From positions 1 through 8,801 of the forward strand of contig JAFWBZ010000149.1 in the NCBI GenBank assembly GCA_017537105.1: 8,801 nucleotides of DNA, read 5' to 3'. A program made the translations under genes and the position numbers. The stretch's first letter is position 1; the number at the start of each line of letters is the position of its first letter. The notes under the pieces are model-generated. The model did no database searches. It was not told the DNA's origin and saw only the letters and a program-made list of their open reading frames with translations. This DNA comes from Clostridia bacterium. Lineage in GTDB: Bacteria; Bacillota; Clostridia; Christensenellales; Aristaeellaceae. Positions 6,182 through 8,801 of this stretch are shown one piece after another.

Positions 6182-6232
6182 CGCCATGAAAAACCCCTGC
6201 TCCTTGAAAGAGGGGCGAAAGGAGAGAGAGAT

Positions 6233-7141
6233 ATGCAGAAACTCTATGGAACCGTAGTGCCGATTGTCACGCCCCTCACCGATGCGGATACCATCGACAC
6301 CGAATCTTTGCGCCGGCTCGTCGACCACGTGATCGACGGCGGACTCCAGTGCCTGTACCCCTGCGGAACCACCGGCGAGATGATGTATCTGACGGTGGAG
6401 GAGCGCAAGCTGGTGGCGGAGGTCACCGTGCAGCAGGCCGCCGGCCGGGTGCCAGTGTTCGTGCACGTGGGTGCCTGGAACCTGAAGGACACCATCGAGC
6501 TGGCGCAGCACGCCGAGAAGATCGGCGCGGACGGCATCGGCGTGGTGACGCCCGCCTTCTACAAGCTGAGCGACCAGGGCCTGGTGGACTTCTACATCGC
6601 CGTGGCCAACAGCGTGTCCAGGGACTTCCCGGTGTACATGTACGCCATCCCGCAGAACGCCATCAACGACGTGAACCCGGCGGTGTGCGAGGCGGTGGCC
6701 GCGGCATGCCCCAACGTGCTGGGCATCAAGTACAGCTATCCGGACTTCACGAAGCTGCAGCAGTTCATGCTGGTCAAGAACGAGACCTTCAGCGTGCTGG
6801 TGGGCCCCGACCACCTGTTTGAGGCGCTCTGCGCCGTGGGCGGCGACGGCGTGGTTTCCGGCAACGCCATGATCGTGCGCGAGCACTACGCGGCCGTCTG
6901 GGACGCCATTCAGAAGAAGGACTTCGACCTGGCGACCAAGTACCAGCGCCGCACCAACGTGCTGAACGCCACGATGTGCGCCATCAACAACATCGCGGCC
7001 TACAAGGTCATCCTGAAGGATGAGGGCGTGATCGCCACCAGCAACATGCGCCGCCCGATGGAGAAGCTGACCCCCGAGCAGGAGCAGGCGCTGCTGGCCC
7101 GGATGAAGGAGCTGGATTACAAGAAGGTCCTGGTGGACTGA
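6233..7141 (+). CDS. DapA/NanA-family Schiff-base lyase or dehydratase
   Basis: The product is a 302-residue TIM-barrel enzyme of the dihydrodipicolinate synthase / N-acetylneuraminate lyase family. Seen: the 2-keto-acid carboxylate loop GTTGE (45-49), Tyr137 in MYAIP, the Schiff-base lysine K166 in LGIKYS, and GPDHLFEALCAVGGDGVVSGNAM (191-213) on the later strands. Family length is about 290-305, so it is full length. The usual YN-x-P motif reads Y-A-I-P, and the following PQNAINDV lacks the Arg (SRTG) that true dihydrodipicolinate synthase uses for its dicarboxylic substrate, so lysine biosynthesis is unlikely. Family members cleave or dehydrate 2-keto sugar acids, often releasing pyruvate. 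Placed last in the TRAP operon, it probably acts on the keto acid made by the two dehydrogenases. The AAAGGAG site (6218-6224) sets the start, and the terminator at 7160 ends the operon. The exact reaction is unknown. Confidence 0.92.
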   Translation: MQKLYGTVVPIVTPLTDADTIDTESLRRLVDHVIDGGLQCLYPCGTTGEMMYLTVEERKLVAEVTVQQAAGRVPVFVHVGAWNLKDTIELAQHAEKIGADGIGVVTPAFYKLSDQGLVDFYIAVANSVSRDFPVYMYAIPQNAINDVNPAVCEAVAAACPNVLGIKYSYPDFTKLQQFMLVKNETFSVLVGPDHLFEALCAVGGDGVVSGNAMIVREHYAAVWDAIQKKDFDLATKYQRRTNVLNATMCAINNIAAYKVILKDEGVIATSNMRRPMEKLTPEQEQALLARMKELDYKKVLVD

Positions 7142-7159
7142 GATCTTACAGGATATCTG

Positions 7160-7190
7160 AGCCCCGGAGGCATTGCGCCCCCGGGGCTTT
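7160..7190 (+). terminator. Intrinsic terminator of the TRAP operon
   Basis: AGCCCCGG (7160-7167) pairs with CCGGGGCT (7181-7188). After one A/C mismatch the stem continues with GGC (7169-7171) / GCC (7177-7179) around a five-base loop ATTGC. A short T run (7188-7190) follows. It sits 19 bases after the lyase stop and before a new promoter, so it is well placed to close the six-gene operon. The short T run leaves room for some read-through. Confidence 0.8.
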
Positions 7191-7224
7191 GTCGCGGGGC
7201 GGTGCGAGGGGCGCTTTACCGGAT

Positions 7225-7232
7225 TGACGTCA
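7225..7232. promoter_or_regulatory. Perfect palindrome upstream of the XRE promoter (candidate operator)
   Basis: TGACGTCA is a perfect 8-bp palindrome lying about 32 bp before the predicted -35 box. A second, shorter dyad CACA-N5-TGTG (7257-7269) overlaps that -35. Either could be the site for the adjacent XRE-cupin regulator. Both are short, so chance is a real alternative. Confidence 0.3.
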
Positions 7233-7264
7233 TTATTTTACGATGGCAGCGCGGTGCACAGACG

Positions 7265-7293
7265 TTGTGTTTTTCACGCGCTTATGGTATGAT
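7265..7293 (+). promoter_or_regulatory. Predicted promoter with extended -10 for the XRE-cupin / CoA ligase unit
   Basis: TTGTGT (7265-7270), a 17-base spacer, then TATGAT (7288-7293) preceded by TG at 7285-7286, which makes an extended -10 (TGnTATGAT). It lies just downstream of the operon terminator and about 40 bases upstream of the regulator start, and so defines a separate transcription unit. Confidence 0.75.
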
Positions 7294-7323
7294 AGAGGGC
7301 ACAAATACGGCGCAATCCGCGAT

Positions 7324-7330
7324 GAGGAGG
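7324..7330 (+). promoter_or_regulatory. Ribosome binding site that fixes the XRE-cupin start
   Basis: GAGGAGG (7324-7330) lies six bases before ATG 7337. The frame is open back to 7202, but that extension would start upstream of the promoter and encodes no recognisable domain. The short start gives MNEYNEIGARLRELRE, where the HTH begins normally. Confidence 0.8.
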
Positions 7331-7336
7331 TTGAGT

Positions 7337-7888
7337 ATGAACGAGTACAACGAAATCGGCGCGCGCCTGCGGGAGCTGCGCGAGGTCAGCGACTACACCA
7401 TCGAGGAACTGGCGGCGGAGCTGAAGCTCAGCCCGGAGCTGTACGCCTCCTACGAGGAAAACGGCAAGGACATTCCCATCAGCGTGATCTACGAGATCGC
7501 CAACAAATTCAAGGTGGACTTCACCGAGATCGTCACCGGCCAGAGCGCCAAGCTGGAGACCTACCACCTCATCCGCAAGGGCGGCGGCAAGATCATCAAC
7601 CGCAATCCGGAGTACCACTTCGAGGACCTGGCCTTCCGCTACGCCAACAAGATCATGCAGCCGCTGCTGGTGACGCTGGAGCCCTCGGACGCAGTGGCCA
7701 AGCTCATCACCCACCCGGGCCAGGAGTTCAACCTGGTGCTGGAGGGTACCGTGATCGTGACCCTGGGCGACCGGGACTTCACCCTCAACGAAGGCGATTC
7801 CATCTACTTCAACCCCACCATTCCCCACGGCCAGCGCTGCGGCAGCGCCGGGGAGCGGGCGCGGTTTTTGACGGTGATCGCGGAGTAA
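7337..7888 (+). CDS. XRE-family HTH regulator with C-terminal cupin domain
   Basis: This 183-residue two-domain regulator has an XRE/Cro-type helix-turn-helix at about residues 7-61 (IGARLRELREVSDYTIEELAAELKLSPELYASYE and the following helix). A short linker leads to a cupin barrel at about 105-183. The cupin shows H126-PGQEFNLVLEGTVIV, then LNEGDSIYFNPTIPHG with H164, the usual paired cupin motifs that bind a metal or small ligand. HTH-cupin proteins of this size commonly regulate neighbouring catabolic or ligase genes (family knowledge). The gene lies directly upstream of an acyl-CoA ligase in the same direction, 33 bases apart, and probably shares its transcript. It may therefore autoregulate and control the ligase in response to a carboxylate or acyl-CoA level (inference). 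Its own terminator-promoter boundary sets it apart from the TRAP operon. Confidence 0.95.
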   Translation: MNEYNEIGARLRELREVSDYTIEELAAELKLSPELYASYEENGKDIPISVIYEIANKFKVDFTEIVTGQSAKLETYHLIRKGGGKIINRNPEYHFEDLAFRYANKIMQPLLVTLEPSDAVAKLITHPGQEFNLVLEGTVIVTLGDRDFTLNEGDSIYFNPTIPHGQRCGSAGERARFLTVIAE

Positions 7889-7906
7889 TGCACGAGTGAC
7901 GGCACA

Positions 7907-7912
7907 GGGAGG
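7907..7912 (+). promoter_or_regulatory. Ribosome binding site supporting a TTG start for the CoA ligase
   Basis: GGGAGG (7907-7912) lies nine bases upstream of TTG 7922. No ATG or GTG lies in frame nearby at the N-terminal end of the homologous region, so the TTG is the best start. Confidence 0.65.
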
Positions 7913-7921
7913 CAGAGGTCT

Positions 7922-8801
7922 TTGAATTACTTGTTGAACAAATACTTGCCCCAGATCGAGTTTGACAGCTACGAGGAGTTCCGGGAGAAGTTCACCATCA
8001 ACGTGCCGGAGGACTTCAACTTCGGCTTCGACGTGGTGGACGCCTGGGCGAACGAGGAGCCCGACAAGCGGGCGCTGGTGTGGGTCAACGAGGAGGACGA
8101 GGAGCGCATCTTCACCTTCACCGACGTCAAGCGCCTGTCCAACCGCGTGGCCAACTTCTTCCGGAGCCTGGGGCTCAGGAAGGGCGACGTGGTGATGATG
8201 ATACTGCGCCGCCGCTGGGAATACTGGATTTGCGCCACCGCGCTCCACAAGCTTGGCGTCATCCTGATCCCCGCCACGCTGCAGCTGACGAAAAAGGACA
8301 TCGTCTATCGCGGCAACGCCGCCGAGGTCAAGGCGGTGGTCTGCGTGGACGACGACTTCGTCGTCGCGCAGATGGAGGCCTCCGCGCCGGAGATCCCGTC
8401 CCTGCAAAACAGGATCCTCGTGGGAAAGCCCCGGGAGGGCTGGCTGGACCTGCACGCGGAGATGGAAAAGTTTCCGGAGACCTTCGACCGACCCGCCGGC
8501 GATCAGGCGACCCGCTGGGACGACGTGATGCTGGTGTACTTCACCAGCGGCACCACCGGCATGCCCAAGCTGGTGCAGCACAACTTCGCCTATCCGCTGG
8601 GCCACATCGTCACCGCGAAGTACTGGCAGCACGTGGAGGAGAACCGCCTGCACATGAGCGTGTCCGACTCCGGCTGGGCCAAGTTCGGCTGGGGCAAGAT
8701 CTACGGCCAGTGGCTCTGCGGCGCGACCATCTTCTGCTACGACATGACCGGGAAGTTCAACCCGAAGAACCTGCTTTCCAAGGTGGCGAAGTACCGGGTG
8801 A
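7922..8801 (+). CDS. AMP-forming acetyl/acyl-CoA synthetase-like ligase (right-truncated)
   Basis: The first 293 residues of an ANL-superfamily adenylate-forming enzyme are present; these proteins are usually around 550 residues, so roughly half lies beyond the edge. The enzyme would activate a carboxylate with ATP to an acyl-adenylate and then form the CoA thioester. Visible: the N-terminal segment FNFGFDVVDAWANEEPDKRALVW typical of acetyl-CoA synthetase / medium-chain acyl-CoA synthetase relatives, YTF-type entry (IFTFTDVKRLSNRVANFF), GVILIPATLQLTKKDIVYR, the P-loop-like A3 motif TSGTTGMPK (208-216), and SDSGWAKFGWGKIYGQW (248-264). It starts at TTG 7922, supported by GGGAGG upstream and by no alternative ATG. 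It is probably co-transcribed with the XRE-cupin gene. The acyl substrate cannot be told from this half, since the specificity and A8-A10 motifs are missing. Confidence 0.93.
   Translation, partial: MNYLLNKYLPQIEFDSYEEFREKFTINVPEDFNFGFDVVDAWANEEPDKRALVWVNEEDEERIFTFTDVKRLSNRVANFFRSLGLRKGDVVMMILRRRWEYWICATALHKLGVILIPATLQLTKKDIVYRGNAAEVKAVVCVDDDFVVAQMEASAPEIPSLQNRILVGKPREGWLDLHAEMEKFPETFDRPAGDQATRWDDVMLVYFTSGTTGMPKLVQHNFAYPLGHIVTAKYWQHVEENRLHMSVSDSGWAKFGWGKIYGQWLCGATIFCYDMTGKFNPKNLLSKVAKYRV

Noticed and set aside
6194..6215. CCCCT ... AGGGG inverted repeat between the SDR and lyase genes
   Set aside because: Only five pairs around a 12-base loop, with no T-run; too weak to support a feature.
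4364..6886. An 840-codon minus-strand open frame opposite the three enzyme genes
   Set aside because: It has the same compositional shadow pattern; the sense strand encodes three intact enzymes with catalytic motifs.
6233..7141. Reading the lyase as dihydrodipicolinate synthase (dapA) or N-acetylneuraminate lyase (nanA)
   Set aside because: The PSRTG-type Arg of DapA is absent and no lysine genes are near; no nanE, nanK or other sialate genes accompany it. Only the superfamily is supported.
7274..8653. A 459-codon minus-strand open frame opposite the XRE-cupin and CoA ligase genes
   Set aside because: It is antisense to two well-recognised proteins, has repetitive His/Val/Gly/Leu composition and no domain.

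Overview
The window reads as an accessory catabolic locus from a high-GC member of the Firmicutes, most likely a gut- or rumen-type Clostridia. This rests on strong AGGAGG-type ribosome sites before nearly every gene, GC-rich third positions, Clostridia-style divergent and operon architecture, and an Ala-rich signal peptide ending in ALAES. The taxonomic guess is inference; no rRNA or other marker gene is present.

Layout. (1) Bases 1-90 are the last 29 codons of an unrecognised plus-strand gene with unusually AT-ending codons. (2) A strong hairpin at 144-165 separates it from a convergent AraC-family regulator with an N-terminal cupin sensor (187-1092, minus). (3) A 323-base divergent intergenic region holds two good housekeeping-type promoters, back to back. 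Their -35 boxes form the arms of a GGCAATA/TATTGCC dyad. A structured leader of about 140 nt precedes the first plus-strand gene. (4) The plus-strand operon has six genes: dctQ-type small permease (1416-1898), dctM-type large permease (1899-3191), dctP-type periplasmic binding protein (3267-4358), D-2-hydroxyacid dehydrogenase (4451-5422), short-chain dehydrogenase (5453-6181) and a DapA/NanA-family Schiff-base lyase (6233-7141). A GC-rich hairpin terminator follows at 7160-7190. (5) A second plus-strand unit begins with an extended -10 promoter at 7265-7293. It encodes an XRE-HTH plus cupin regulator (7337-7888) and an acetyl-CoA synthetase-like AMP-forming CoA ligase that starts at a TTG and runs off the right edge (7922-8801).

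How the genes may work together. The TRAP transporter probably brings in a small organic acid anion, a hydroxy or sugar acid, by a sodium-coupled mechanism. The D-2-hydroxyacid dehydrogenase and the SDR could oxidise, reduce or epimerise a hydroxyl centre. The class-I Schiff-base lyase could cleave or dehydrate the resulting 2-keto acid, typically releasing pyruvate. The cupin-AraC protein is the natural candidate for the ligand sensor. The substrate is unknown: neither sialic acid accessory genes nor a sugar-acid kinase are present, and the lyase lacks the Arg typical of true dihydrodipicolinate synthase. The downstream XRE-cupin/CoA ligase pair looks like an independent unit of carboxylate activation, and any functional link to the TRAP operon is inference.

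No RNA gene, mobile element, CRISPR array or clear repeat family was seen. The very long minus-strand open frames opposite the operon are judged to be compositional shadows.
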